Positions 1 through 8,889 of a stretch of 64,000 nt of DNA are shown piece after piece. The stretch's first letter is position 1. Every line of letters starts with the position of its first letter. The notes under the pieces are model-generated. The model worked only from the letters and a program-made list of their open reading frames with translations. It was not told where the DNA came from and did not search any database. This stretch comes from SIG622 sp045600125 (lineage in GTDB: Bacteria; Bacillota; Clostridia; Oscillospirales; CAG-382). The stretch lies in contig JAZRXH010000100.1 in NCBI GenBank assembly GCA_045600125.1, positions 32,026 through 96,025 of the forward strand. The letters are read 5' to 3'. Position numbers and translations under genes: made by a program.

Positions 1-2
1 TA

Positions 3-557
3 CCGGTGTGCTCGGTCATTTCAAGACTCGTTTCGCATAAGGGCATAGACCTTGTCAAGTGCATCATGGGCGAATTTTTGTCGCAGGAGGACGTACAGCT
101 TGTCGTTCTCGGCAGCGGCGAGGCGGAATACGAGGACTTTTTCAGAGGACTCGAAGCGCAGTATCCCGGAAAGGTCCGTGCCGTCATCAAGTACGACCGG
201 GACCTCGCCAAGAGGATCTACGCCGCCTCGGATATCTTCATCATGCCCTCGAAGAGCGAGCCCTGCGGACTTTCGCAGATGATCGCCTCCCGCTACGGCG
301 CCGTACCGGTGGTACGGGAGACCGGCGGTCTTTTCGATTCCATAAAGCCCTACTGGGAAGAGGGAGCAAGGATCAACGGCAACGGCTTTACCTTCGCCAA
401 CTACAACGCCCATGAGCTTCTCGACCGGCTCCGTGCCGCAAACAGCCTCTTCCGCGACGAAAAGAAGTGGAAAAAACTCGTCACGAAGGTCATGAAGACC
501 GACTTCTCCTGGGATGCCTCGGCAAGAAAATATATCGCCCTGTACGAGGGCATGTGA
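3..557 (+). CDS. glgA: Glycogen synthase, C-terminal part (5' end outside window)
   Basis: Transfers glucose from ADP-glucose to the growing alpha-1,4-glucan. Only the C-terminal Rossmann half of a GT5, GT-B-fold enzyme is present. It opens with the family motif SRLVSHKGIDLV. The nucleotide-sugar binding segment SEPCGLSQMIASRYGAVPVV follows, containing the conserved E-P-C-G-L-x-Q and the second half of the E-x7-E motif, and then the RETGGLFDS stretch. The reading frame is open to the window edge, so the start lies upstream. It is followed 104 bp later by glycogen phosphorylase and then a GH13 amylase on the same strand, which fits a glycogen synthesis and mobilisation operon. The family assignment is secure; total length is unknown. 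Confidence 0.93.
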   Translation, partial: PVCSVISRLVSHKGIDLVKCIMGEFLSQEDVQLVVLGSGEAEYEDFFRGLEAQYPGKVRAVIKYDRDLAKRIYAASDIFIMPSKSEPCGLSQMIASRYGAVPVVRETGGLFDSIKPYWEEGARINGNGFTFANYNAHELLDRLRAANSLFRDEKKWKKLVTKVMKTDFSWDASARKYIALYEGM

Positions 558-661
558 CGGGAAAACGGCACACAACATACGGCAAAAAACCACAGCATAA
601 TATTTCAGCGCAAAAGGCGTGACCGCCCAAAGGGGACGGTCAAGGAAAGGAACCCGGAAAA

Positions 662-3085
662 ATGAATCACAATCCCGATACGAACGAAGTAAAAGAAATA
701 CTCGAAAGCAAACTGTCCCGCTATTTCGGCTGCTCCCCCGAGGAGGCGTCCTGCGAGCAGGCGTATAAGGCGGTGGCGCTGTCGGTAAAGGATATCCTCA
801 CCGACAAAAGAAAAGAATACAAGAACAAGGTCAACGAGAAGGGCGCAAAGCGCATTTACTACATGTGCATGGAATTCCTCCTCGGAAGATCCCTCAAGAA
901 CAACCTGTGCAACCTCGGGCTCGAGGACAGCTACCGTGCGGCGCTCGCCGACATGGGCTTTGATCTGGAGGATCTCTTCGAGCAGGAGCCGGACCCCGGA
1001 CTCGGAAACGGAGGACTCGGAAGACTGGCGGCGTGCTTTATGGACTCGCTGTCTTCTCTCGATTACCCGGCGACCGGCTTTTCCATCTGCTACGAATACG
1101 GTCTCTTCAGGCAGAAGATCGTGGACGGTATGCAGGCGGAATTCCCGGACATATGGCTTCCCGGCGGCGAGGTATGGCTCGTCCCGAGGACAGACCGTGT
1201 ATTTAAGGTGCGCTTCGGCGGTCACATCAAAGAGAACTGGGACAACGGCAGACTGGAGATCCTCTACGAGGACGCCGACGAGATCGAAGCCGTGCCCTAC
1301 GATATGATGATTTCCGGCGCCGATTCCTCGGCGGTCAGCCAGCTCCGACTCTGGCGGGCGAGAGACATCAACAATTTCGACCTGAATCTGTTCGCAAAAG
1401 GGCAGTATACCAGCGCCATGCGGGACAGCACCAATGCGGATATCATCTCCAAGGTGCTGTATCCCTCGGACAACCACAACGAAGGAAAGCTGCTCCGTCT
1501 GAGCCAGCAGTATTTCCTTGTGTCCGCCTCGGTGCAGAGCATCATCCGTGACCATATGGCGGTTTACAAAACCCTTGAAAACCTTCCCGACAAGGTCGCC
1601 ATCCATATCAACGACACCCATCCCGCCCTCTGCATCCCCGAGTTGATGCGGATCCTCATCGACGATTATTACTACGATTGGGACACGGCGTGGAGCATGG
1701 TGACTAGAGTGGTTTCCTATACCAACCACACGGTGCTTCCCGAGGCACTGGAAACGTGGAATGAGGACCTCTTTAAGCTCAAGCTCCCGAGAATTTACAC
1801 CATCGTAAAGGAGATCAACGAGCGCTTCTGCAAGGCGGCATGGGACGCCTTCCCCGGAAACTGGAACCGCATCTCGAACATGGCGATCATCGGCTACAAT
1901 CAGGTGCGGATGGCGAACCTTTCGGTCATCGGCTCCCACACCGTCAACGGCGTGTCGAAGCTTCATTCCGACATCCTGAAGGACACCATCTTCAAGGACT
2001 TCTACCGGATGTACCCCGAGCGCTTCACGAACGTCACCAACGGCATCGCCCATCGCCGCTGGCTCTGCTGCTCCAACCCCGGACTTTCCACGCTGCTGGA
2101 TGAAACAATCGGCACCGATTACCGGAAGCACCCGGAGATCCTTTCCGATTTCAGAAAGTTCGAGAACGATAAGGACGTTCTTGCCCGTCTCGGCGATATC
2201 AAGAAGGAGAACAAGAAGACCTTCTCGGACTATATTTACAAAAAGCAGGGCATCACCCTCGATCCGGATTCCCTCTTTGATGTTCAGATCAAGAGACTGC
2301 ACGAATACAAGCGTCAGCTTCTCAACGTGCTGAATATCATCTCGATCTATAACGACCTTCGGGACAACCCGAACCTCGAAATGCAGCCACAGACCTTCAT
2401 CTTCGGTGCCAAGGCGGCGCCCAGCTACTACCACGCAAAGCGCATCATCATGCTCATCTGTATGCTCGCCAAAGAGATCGAGCGTCAGCCGAAGATAAGA
2501 GAAAAACTGAATGTGGTGTTCCTTGAAAACTACAACGTGAGCCTTGCGCAGGCGCTCATCCCCTCGGCGGAGATCTCGGAGCAGATCTCGCTTGCCGGAA
2601 AAGAGGCGAGCGGCACCGGCTGTATGAAGCTGATGATGAACGGCGCTCTGACCATCGGCACCTACGACGGCGCCAACGTGGAAATGGTCGCCGAGACCGG
2701 CAACGACAATATGTTCATCTTCGGTCTCAACTGTGCCGAGGTGGATCAGATGTGGCTCTCCGGTTATCAGTCCACTATGTTCTACGCCGGAAACGACAGA
2801 CTCCGCCGTGCCGTCGACGCTCTCGGCGTTGGCTTTGCGGGAGAGAGCTTCAAGGATATCTCGACCTACCTCCTGCAGGGACACGGCGTAGCCGACCCCT
2901 ATATGTGCCTTGCGGACTATGAATCCTACCGCCTTGCCCGCGAAAAGGCGCTCAGTGCCTATGCAAAGCCGGAGGAATGGAACCGGATGTCCCTTGTGAA
3001 TATCGCCGCCAGCGGCAAGTTCGCTTCGGACAGAAGCATCGAGGAATATGCCCGGGGCATCTGGCATCTTACCAAGGTAAAATAA
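662..3085 (+). CDS. glgP: Glycogen/maltodextrin phosphorylase
   Basis: GT35 enzyme of 807 aa, the usual family length, releasing glucose-1-phosphate from alpha-1,4-glucan by phosphorolysis in the cytoplasm. The N-terminal half shows MEFLLGRSLKNNL and LGNGGLGRLAACFMDSL. The C-terminal half holds the pyridoxal-phosphate site EASGTGCMKLMMNGALTIGT, with the cofactor lysine at about residue 656, and DGANVEM. The residue two before that lysine is Cys where most family members have Asn. The start follows a purine-rich ribosome site (AAAGGAA). It ends 13 bp before the amylase gene and is surely co-transcribed with it and with glgA upstream. Confidence 0.96.
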   Translation: MNHNPDTNEVKEILESKLSRYFGCSPEEASCEQAYKAVALSVKDILTDKRKEYKNKVNEKGAKRIYYMCMEFLLGRSLKNNLCNLGLEDSYRAALADMGFDLEDLFEQEPDPGLGNGGLGRLAACFMDSLSSLDYPATGFSICYEYGLFRQKIVDGMQAEFPDIWLPGGEVWLVPRTDRVFKVRFGGHIKENWDNGRLEILYEDADEIEAVPYDMMISGADSSAVSQLRLWRARDINNFDLNLFAKGQYTSAMRDSTNADIISKVLYPSDNHNEGKLLRLSQQYFLVSASVQSIIRDHMAVYKTLENLPDKVAIHINDTHPALCIPELMRILIDDYYYDWDTAWSMVTRVVSYTNHTVLPEALETWNEDLFKLKLPRIYTIVKEINERFCKAAWDAFPGNWNRISNMAIIGYNQVRMANLSVIGSHTVNGVSKLHSDILKDTIFKDFYRMYPERFTNVTNGIAHRRWLCCSNPGLSTLLDETIGTDYRKHPEILSDFRKFENDKDVLARLGDIKKENKKTFSDYIYKKQGITLDPDSLFDVQIKRLHEYKRQLLNVLNIISIYNDLRDNPNLEMQPQTFIFGAKAAPSYYHAKRIIMLICMLAKEIERQPKIREKLNVVFLENYNVSLAQALIPSAEISEQISLAGKEASGTGCMKLMMNGALTIGTYDGANVEMVAETGNDNMFIFGLNCAEVDQMWLSGYQSTMFYAGNDRLRRAVDALGVGFAGESFKDISTYLLQGHGVADPYMCLADYESYRLAREKALSAYAKPEEWNRMSLVNIAASGKFASDRSIEEYARGIWHLTKVK

Positions 3086-3098
3086 GGCAGAACGGTTT

Positions 3099-5162
3099 AT
3101 GCTGAACACGACCTTTGAAGCATTCATAAACGGTGAAGAATCTCTCGGCGGTGTTTTCCGTGCGCCGACAACGGAATACAGTACGGAAGACAGCGCCGAA
3201 AACGGCAGGAAAGGGCAGACAAGAAGCCTTGTCCTTACAAGAGCTGTCGGCGGCAAGGACGTCTCACGGCGGGGCGCCTTTCCCGAAAGCTTCGGGAGCC
3301 TGCGCCTTACTCTTCGGGCGGCAAGACGGCTCGGCATCCTGCGTGTCCTTCTTCTTCTCCGGCAAGACGGAGGAGAGGACCGGGAGATCCCCTTCCGGTA
3401 CGAGCCGGACGGCACAGCATCCGAGCTTTACTCGCTGACCCTTTCGGAAAAGGATTTTTACGGGGCGGGATTGTACTACTGGTCGCTCGTCTTCGATTTC
3501 GGCGCCGTCACCCTCTGTTCGCAAAGCGTGAACAACGTGGATTTTACCGTCGGCACCTCGCCCGAGCCCTTCCGCTTCCTCCTTTATCGGGACGACTTTT
3601 CCACGCCCGAATGGTTCTGCGGGAATATCATGTACCATATTTTCGTGGATCGGTTTTGCAGAGGAAGCCGTGCCGTGCCGCTTCGTGAGGAAGCCGTCCT
3701 CCATGCGGACTGGCATATGGAAATGCCGGAATACGGCGCTTATCCCGGGGCATTTGTCAAAAACAACGATTTCTTCGGCGGCACGCTGTACGGCGTTGCG
3801 GAAAAACTGGACTATCTTGAAAGTCTGGGTGTGGGATGTATCTATCTCAGCCCCGTCTTTTCGGCATACTCCAACCATAAATACGACACCGCCGACTACG
3901 AAACGGTGGACGAAATGTTCGGCGGCGATGCGGCGCTTTCCGAACTGATCACGGCGGCAGACAAAAAGGGCATCCGCATTATCCTCGACGGCGTTTTCAA
4001 TCACACCGGGGACAACAGCCGCTATTTCGACCGATACGGAAAGTACGGCGGCGGAGCCTACGGCAGCAAAAGCTCGGAATATACCGACTGGTTCTGCTTT
4101 GAAAACGAAGAAAGAACAGCCTATAAGTCATGGTGGGGCATAAAGATACTGCCAAAGCTCGACCTGAACCGCAAGAGTTGCGCCGACTACTTTACAGGTG
4201 AAAACGGCATCGTGCGAAGATACCTCCAAAAGGGTATTTCCGGCTGGCGGCTGGACGTTGCCGACGAGCTTCCCTCTGCCTTCCTCGATTCTCTGCGGAG
4301 CGCCGCCAAACAGGAGAAAAAGGACGCTCTCATCATCGGCGAGGTGTGGGAAAACGCCGCCGATAAGGTGGCTTACGGCGAAAGAAGAAAGTATTTCCTC
4401 GGCGGTCAGCTGGACAGCGTGATGAACTACCCCGTCAAGAATGCGATCATTTCTTTTGTACGGGACGGCGATGCCGAGGCTCTGTACGATACCCTCACCG
4501 ACCTCTGGTCGAGCTACCCGCCCTTCGTGTGCGACGTGCTGATGAATATTCTCGGGACCCACGACACCGAGCGGATCCTCACCGTCCTCGCAGGCGACAC
4601 AGACAGCGGACTTTCCAATAAGGAGCTTTCGGAAAAGCGCATGACAGGGGAGCAGAGAGAGCTCGGCATAAAGCGATTGAAGCTCGCCTCTGTCCTGCAA
4701 TATACCGTTTTCGGAAGTCCCTCGGTATTCTACGGCGACGAAGCGGGACTCGAGGGCTACCACGACCCTTTTTGCCGGATGCCGTATCCGTGGGGGAAAG
4801 AGGACAAGGAGCTTCTTTCCCACTACCGACTTCTCGGAAAGATCCGACGGGAAGAGAAGACTTTTGCACACGGCTCCTATTCTCCGCTTGCCAAGGGAAA
4901 CGGCTTTTTTGCCTTTTTGCGGCAGGATGAAAACGGGGAGATCGTCGTCGCCGTGAACGGCGGCGCAGAGCGGCAGACCTTCGCCCTTTCCGGTTCTTTC
5001 CGGGAGCTTCTCTCGGGAAAAAACGTAAGAGGGGAGGACGGTATATCCGCAGAGCCTCTTTCAGCGCTCATTCTGAAAAGAATCGGAAGGAAATCCGAAA
5101 AGAGCGGACAGCCGGACGGAAAAGCCGAGGAACAGCAAAGCATACAGGACATAACAACATAA
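3099..5162 (+). CDS. GH13 alpha-amylase family enzyme (neopullulanase/maltogenic type)
   Basis: A 687-aa alpha-glucan hydrolase. The first ~170 residues look like a beta-sandwich carbohydrate-binding or N domain as in cyclomaltodextrinases; a (beta/alpha)8 barrel follows. The GH13 regions are readable in order: DGVFNHTG (region I), GWRLDVADE with the nucleophile Asp at ~386 (II), IIGEVWE with the acid/base Glu at ~415 (III) and LGTHDTERI with the stabilising Asp at ~489 (IV). HIFVDRFCRG marks the barrel entry. There is no signal peptide, so the enzyme is cytoplasmic and likely trims branched or cyclic dextrins for the phosphorylase encoded 13 bp upstream. Exact substrate is not predictable here. 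Confidence 0.92.
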   Translation: MLNTTFEAFINGEESLGGVFRAPTTEYSTEDSAENGRKGQTRSLVLTRAVGGKDVSRRGAFPESFGSLRLTLRAARRLGILRVLLLLRQDGGEDREIPFRYEPDGTASELYSLTLSEKDFYGAGLYYWSLVFDFGAVTLCSQSVNNVDFTVGTSPEPFRFLLYRDDFSTPEWFCGNIMYHIFVDRFCRGSRAVPLREEAVLHADWHMEMPEYGAYPGAFVKNNDFFGGTLYGVAEKLDYLESLGVGCIYLSPVFSAYSNHKYDTADYETVDEMFGGDAALSELITAADKKGIRIILDGVFNHTGDNSRYFDRYGKYGGGAYGSKSSEYTDWFCFENEERTAYKSWWGIKILPKLDLNRKSCADYFTGENGIVRRYLQKGISGWRLDVADELPSAFLDSLRSAAKQEKKDALIIGEVWENAADKVAYGERRKYFLGGQLDSVMNYPVKNAIISFVRDGDAEALYDTLTDLWSSYPPFVCDVLMNILGTHDTERILTVLAGDTDSGLSNKELSEKRMTGEQRELGIKRLKLASVLQYTVFGSPSVFYGDEAGLEGYHDPFCRMPYPWGKEDKELLSHYRLLGKIRREEKTFAHGSYSPLAKGNGFFAFLRQDENGEIVVAVNGGAERQTFALSGSFRELLSGKNVRGEDGISAEPLSALILKRIGRKSEKSGQPDGKAEEQQSIQDITT

Positions 5163-5184
5163 ACGAAAGGAAAAAGGAAAAAAC

Positions 5185-5334
5185 ATGAAGGAAACGAAGA
5201 ACAATAACGGTGTCGAAAAGAAAAAGGCAAAAAGCAGGCAGGAGAAAAGAGTCATGGCGGCACGTGTCGTCTGCCTCATCCTTGCGGCGCTGATGATCAT
5301 TTCGGTGCTCAGCGTGACCCTTCTGCGCTTTTGA
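5185..5334 (+). CDS. Small single-pass membrane protein (49 aa)
   Basis: A short gene 22 bp after the amylase. Its ATG at 5185 is preceded by AAAGGAAAAAGG. The product has a very basic first half rich in Lys (KKKAKSRQEKR), then one hydrophobic helix of about 20 residues (VVCLILAALMIISVLSVTLL) and an end at LRF. It would insert with the basic end inside the cell. I recognise no family. It is the last gene of the glycogen operon, as a strong terminator hairpin starts 50 bp downstream. Support comes from the ribosome site, codon use and the clear membrane segment. Confidence 0.6.
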   Translation: MKETKNNNGVEKKKAKSRQEKRVMAARVVCLILAALMIISVLSVTLLRF

Positions 5335-5383
5335 GAAGGGATATCCAGAGAAAAGATACCGAAGGAACAAAGAATGCGAAAAA

Positions 5384-5414
5384 CTCCGGACATACCGAAT
5401 GTGGATGTCCGGAG
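5384..5414. terminator. Bidirectional intrinsic terminator
   Basis: Perfect 10-bp stem CTCCGGACAT / ATGTCCGGAG with an 11-nt loop, followed by a T-rich stretch ending in seven T at about 5430. It lies between two convergent transcription units, the glycogen operon and the glycyl radical enzyme gene, and upstream A runs allow use in both directions. Confidence 0.85.
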
Positions 5415-5452
5415 CTTTGCTTTTCTGTTTTTTTGACGCCGTTCGCTTCCCG

Positions 5453-7699
5453 TTACAGACCTTCGTAGTGCTCCGCCTGGGCGATGAAGGCGTCCTGAAG
5501 CACCTTTTCGAGGTCGACGAAATACACGTTCCAGCCGCAGACACGGATCTGGAGCGTCCGGTACTTGTCCGGCTCTTTCTGCGCCTTTTTCAGCGTTTCC
5601 GCGTCGAAGATGTTGAACTGGATCGAGTGACCGCCTTTGGCAAAATACCCTCGGATGAGCCCCGCAAAGGCTTCAAGACCTTCCTTGCCGCTTACCGCCG
5701 AGGGGTGGAGCAGCACGTCCGCTATGCCCGCATGGGGAAAGTCCGAAAAGTCGATTTTTGACACCGAATCGAGAAAGCCCGTCACGCCGTTCCGGTCCAT
5801 ACCGACCACGGCACTCAGATTTTTGGAGAAGGGCTCCCCGGCGAGCCTTCCGTCGGGGCTTGCACCTGCGATGGCGCCGAAGCGCACGTTCTTGTCGATG
5901 GACAGCGTGCCAAGCTTCCAGAAAGAGCCGCGGCTGTTGGGCACACCGTTGACCGTCCTTGCAAAGAACTTCGTCACACGGACGGTGAGACCGTCGGCAA
6001 GGCTCGAGCCGCTTCCGTATTTGTCCTTGTCCGCAAGAATTTTCTTCCGGAGAAGCCCGGCGCCCTCCCAGTTGCCGGAAAGAACCGAATTCAGCTCGGA
6101 GAGGGTGATCTCTTTTTTATCAAAAACATACTTTTTGACAGCGCACAGAGAGTCCACAAGGCTTGCAACGCCCGCCACCGTGAACACCGTGGTGTTGTAC
6201 TTCATGCCCCTTGCGTAGCCGTCCACGCCCTTTGACAGCGAGTCGGTGTGCGTTGCCGAGAACATATTGGAGGGGGAGAGAACGTCGAGATACAGCTCCC
6301 AGTTCTCGATGATGCGCCGGCATCTTTCAAAGATATAGGTGAACTGCCGCTCGAAGGCGGCGTAAAATTCCTCAAAGGTGCCGAATGAATCCGGCGCTCC
6401 CGTATGCATTCCCACCTGCTTTCCCGTCACGGTACACTTCCCGCCGTTCATGGTGTATTCGAGAATTTTCGGCAGGGAGACCCGGATGGGGATCGTCTTG
6501 ACCTCGTGGTTTTTCACCGTATAGTCCCAGCATCCCGCCATAAGGCAGGTGCGCGCTTCCTCGCCTGTCGCTCCCAGCTTCAGAAGGGACTTTTCGGCGA
6601 CCTCGTCGTTGATGACGGAAATGCTCGAGTTGCCGTTTCGTATGGTCTCGGCGACCCGCAGAAGAAACGCCTCCGGGGTGTTGCCGCTGATCTTTGCCTG
6701 CAGCTTCGGATTCGGCGCCGAAAGAATGTTGTATGCGTCAAGGACAACATAGGACAGCTCGTTTACGACGCATTTTCCCGTCCTGTCCCGCCCGCCGACA
6801 TACATGGGCTGCTGATATGCCACCCGGAAGGCGTTGAAGGCGTTCATGAAATACACGAGCAGCCCGGTGATCTCGTCCTTCGTGAACACGCCGTTTTGCA
6901 GGTCGTGCTCGTAGAAGCGGCGATACAGCTCGTCGATGCCGCCGATGGTCCTTGCCCGCACAAGGTCGATGTTTTCCTCAAGGAACCAGAACTGCCACGA
7001 CAGCATCAGCGCCTCGTACATGTTTTCCGGCGGACGGTTTTCCAGAGCAAGAAGCGCCTTCCGCATCATCCCGGCTTCCTCGGTGCCGTATCCGGACAGC
7101 TTTTCGGCATACCTTGAAAACAGCTTGAGGATCGCTCTGTAGGTGATCTCCATGCCGTCAAAATAGGCTTCCCGCTCTCTTGTCAGCTCGCCCTTCTCCG
7201 CAAAGGACGCCCGATATTTTTCCACCCGCCCGAGGATACCGCCGAGACCGAGGGAGAAGACGTCCTCCCAGCAGGGGACGGAATGGTTGTAGTCGATGTA
7301 GAATTCGTTCAGAAGATAATTCCGGGCTCCCTCGCAGAAGTCCTTGTCCTCGGGCTTATAGAGAACGTCCGAAAGCTCCTTTTCCCACTTCTGCGGGAGA
7401 AATTGCAGCATTTTTCCGTAGTGACAGCCGATGTCGAAAATGGGGTCCATTTTCTGCGCTTCAAGACAGATGCCGAACAGATCGTCGGGATTTACGTAAA
7501 TCGGCGCCTCTTCGCAGAGATGCGCAAAGCAAAGCGCCTTGATGACCGGATGAGGCTTCCCGGCAAGGCTGTCGGCGTATGCCTCCGTTTCTTTTCGCAG
7601 AACGGCAAAGCGGGCGAAGGCCTCTTCGTTGTGCCACGCCTTTACATACTGCTCGTCCAGCGATTTTCGGGAGAACCCGAAGCTTTTTATATAATCCAT
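5453..7699 (-). CDS. Glycyl radical enzyme (pyruvate formate-lyase family), substrate unknown
   Basis: A 748-aa member of the pyruvate formate-lyase / radical dehydratase family. The C-terminal radical loop reads RVCGWNVYFVDL, with the glycyl residue at ~722, and the thiyl cysteine is in AGCWDY at ~390. Dehydratases and C-C lyases of this family normally carry GCVE or similar at that site, so GCWDY is unusual and I cannot name the substrate. The start is the ATG at 7699, preceded by GAGGAA; a TTG seven codons upstream lacks a ribosome site. It is divergent from an AraC regulator (start 7883). No radical-SAM activase is encoded in the window, so the activating partner must be elsewhere. Strictly anaerobic function is expected from the family. 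Confidence 0.88.
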   Translation of the reverse strand: MDYIKSFGFSRKSLDEQYVKAWHNEEAFARFAVLRKETEAYADSLAGKPHPVIKALCFAHLCEEAPIYVNPDDLFGICLEAQKMDPIFDIGCHYGKMLQFLPQKWEKELSDVLYKPEDKDFCEGARNYLLNEFYIDYNHSVPCWEDVFSLGLGGILGRVEKYRASFAEKGELTREREAYFDGMEITYRAILKLFSRYAEKLSGYGTEEAGMMRKALLALENRPPENMYEALMLSWQFWFLEENIDLVRARTIGGIDELYRRFYEHDLQNGVFTKDEITGLLVYFMNAFNAFRVAYQQPMYVGGRDRTGKCVVNELSYVVLDAYNILSAPNPKLQAKISGNTPEAFLLRVAETIRNGNSSISVINDEVAEKSLLKLGATGEEARTCLMAGCWDYTVKNHEVKTIPIRVSLPKILEYTMNGGKCTVTGKQVGMHTGAPDSFGTFEEFYAAFERQFTYIFERCRRIIENWELYLDVLSPSNMFSATHTDSLSKGVDGYARGMKYNTTVFTVAGVASLVDSLCAVKKYVFDKKEITLSELNSVLSGNWEGAGLLRKKILADKDKYGSGSSLADGLTVRVTKFFARTVNGVPNSRGSFWKLGTLSIDKNVRFGAIAGASPDGRLAGEPFSKNLSAVVGMDRNGVTGFLDSVSKIDFSDFPHAGIADVLLHPSAVSGKEGLEAFAGLIRGYFAKGGHSIQFNIFDAETLKKAQKEPDKYRTLQIRVCGWNVYFVDLEKVLQDAFIAQAEHYEGL

Positions 7700-7737
7700 A
7701 TTCCGTTCCTCACAAAGCAAGATGTTCCCATGCGCCC

Positions 7738-7790
7738 ATTATAACCCTTTACGAGGTCTTTCGTCCATGGAACATTTCAACATCCATGGA
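7738..7790 (-). promoter_or_regulatory. Activator-type promoter of the glycyl radical enzyme gene with paired operator boxes
   Basis: On the minus strand a TATAAT -10 box (7738-7743) lacks a matching -35. Instead two copies of the 8-bp palindrome TCCATGGA lie at 7764-7771 and 7783-7790, 19 bp apart. The first overlaps the expected -35 position. Homology continues beyond each box (TCCATGGAA followed by a T-rich stretch). This is the usual arrangement for an AraC-family activator binding as two half-sites next to RNA polymerase; the divergent AraC gene is the obvious candidate. Binding is inferred. Confidence 0.55.
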
Positions 7791-7819
7791 ATTTTCGCTA
7801 AAGAATTTCTTTGTCTGTA

Positions 7820-7848
7820 TTGACAACACAGCACGGGAATGATATACT
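7820..7848 (+). promoter_or_regulatory. Sigma-A promoter of the AraC regulator gene
   Basis: TTGACA (7820-7825), a 17-bp spacer and TATACT (7843-7848), ending 34 bp before the start codon of the regulator at 7883. Near-consensus, so the regulator is probably made constitutively. Confidence 0.75.
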
Positions 7849-7882
7849 TTCAGCAAATCAAAGGGAAAAGAGAATGTAAAAA

Positions 7883-8680
7883 ATGACACAAAACGAGATC
7901 CCGAAATTTCCGATAACCGAGCTGTGCGGCGTGGTGTATGTGAATACCATCCTCGGCACCTCCGTAAGAGTCCACCGGGAAAGACCGTACCACGGACTCA
8001 TTTATAAGCTGTCGGGACAGGTGAAATACCGCTTCGAGGGAAGATACGACGGCATTGTGATCGACTTTTCTCCCGGTACGCTGTGCTATCTTCCCGAAGG
8101 CTCCGACTACACCGTGGAGATGCTCGAGCCGGGGGAATGCATCGCCGTGAATTACGCATCGCCGGCGGGCATCGACTGCGCTCCCTTTTCCTGCCGGGAC
8201 GAAAGCCGCACCGCCGAGAGCCTTTTCCGACGGCTTTTCACCGTCTATAAAAAACGGACGTCGGACTTTGACTACGCCGCCATGGCGTGCGCCTATACGC
8301 TTTTTGACAGCGTTTTCGGACGGATGACAAAGGAAAGGTATGCCCCGAAGGATGCGGCGATCCGCCGGGCGCAGGAGATCCTGCAGGAAGAGCTGCAAAA
8401 CCCCGACTTCTCGGTGAACTGCCTCCATGAAAGGCTCGGGATGTCCGCCTCCGGCTTCCGCCGCCGCTTTGGCGAGACCTTCGGCGTCCCTCCGGTAAAA
8501 TACCTCTGTATGCTCCGCATGAAGCGGGCGAAAGAACTCCTCCTCGGCACCGGAGACACCGTCGAAAAGATTGCCCTCGGGTGCGGCTTCTCCGACCCGT
8601 TCTACTTCTCCAAGTGCTTTCTCAAAAACTGCGGCGTCTGCCCTTCGGACTACCGGAGGAGCGGGGAGGGGATGCTGTGA
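7883..8680 (+). CDS. AraC-family transcriptional regulator (cupin plus double HTH)
   Basis: A 265-aa regulator. Residues ~1-130 form a cupin-like effector domain (RVHRERPYHGLIYKLSGQVKY, then SPGTLCYLPEGSDYTVEML). Residues ~155-260 form the two-helix-turn-helix AraC domain (HERLGMSASGFRRRFGETFG, then the signature GFSDPFYFSKCFLKNCGVCP). It is transcribed away from the glycyl radical enzyme gene, whose promoter carries paired boxes, so it is probably the activator of that gene. The ligand is unknown but is likely the enzyme's substrate or a related metabolite. The ribosome site is weak (AAGGG 17 bp upstream). Confidence 0.9.
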   Translation: MTQNEIPKFPITELCGVVYVNTILGTSVRVHRERPYHGLIYKLSGQVKYRFEGRYDGIVIDFSPGTLCYLPEGSDYTVEMLEPGECIAVNYASPAGIDCAPFSCRDESRTAESLFRRLFTVYKKRTSDFDYAAMACAYTLFDSVFGRMTKERYAPKDAAIRRAQEILQEELQNPDFSVNCLHERLGMSASGFRRRFGETFGVPPVKYLCMLRMKRAKELLLGTGDTVEKIALGCGFSDPFYFSKCFLKNCGVCPSDYRRSGEGML

Positions 8681-8803
8681 GACTGAAGCCTGACGGCCGT
8701 GCGACGTAAACGAACCGGGTACGGACTTTTTCGGCGTTTGCAGGAACCGTTTCTGTTTGCAAATCTTAAATTTTTCATAAAGAATTTCGTTTTATCTTGC
8801 ATT

Positions 8804-8831
8804 TTGAGACTGCCCGTGCTACAATTATACT
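8804..8831 (+). promoter_or_regulatory. Putative promoter of secreted protein gene
   Basis: TTGAGA (8804-8809), a 16-bp spacer and TATACT (8826-8831), about 58 bp upstream of the start at 8890. It is a reasonable match; the rest of the 209-bp gap holds nothing I recognise. Confidence 0.5.
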
Positions 8832-8889
8832 GTGATATTTTAGAGAAAGGCGCAGGATGGCATAAGGCCATACCGTAAATTCTTTGATA

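Noticed and set aside
605..3415. A 936-codon open frame on the minus strand opposite glgP
   Set aside because: GC-rich coding DNA produces long antisense frames; this one lacks a ribosome site and family motifs, while glgP on the plus strand is unmistakable.
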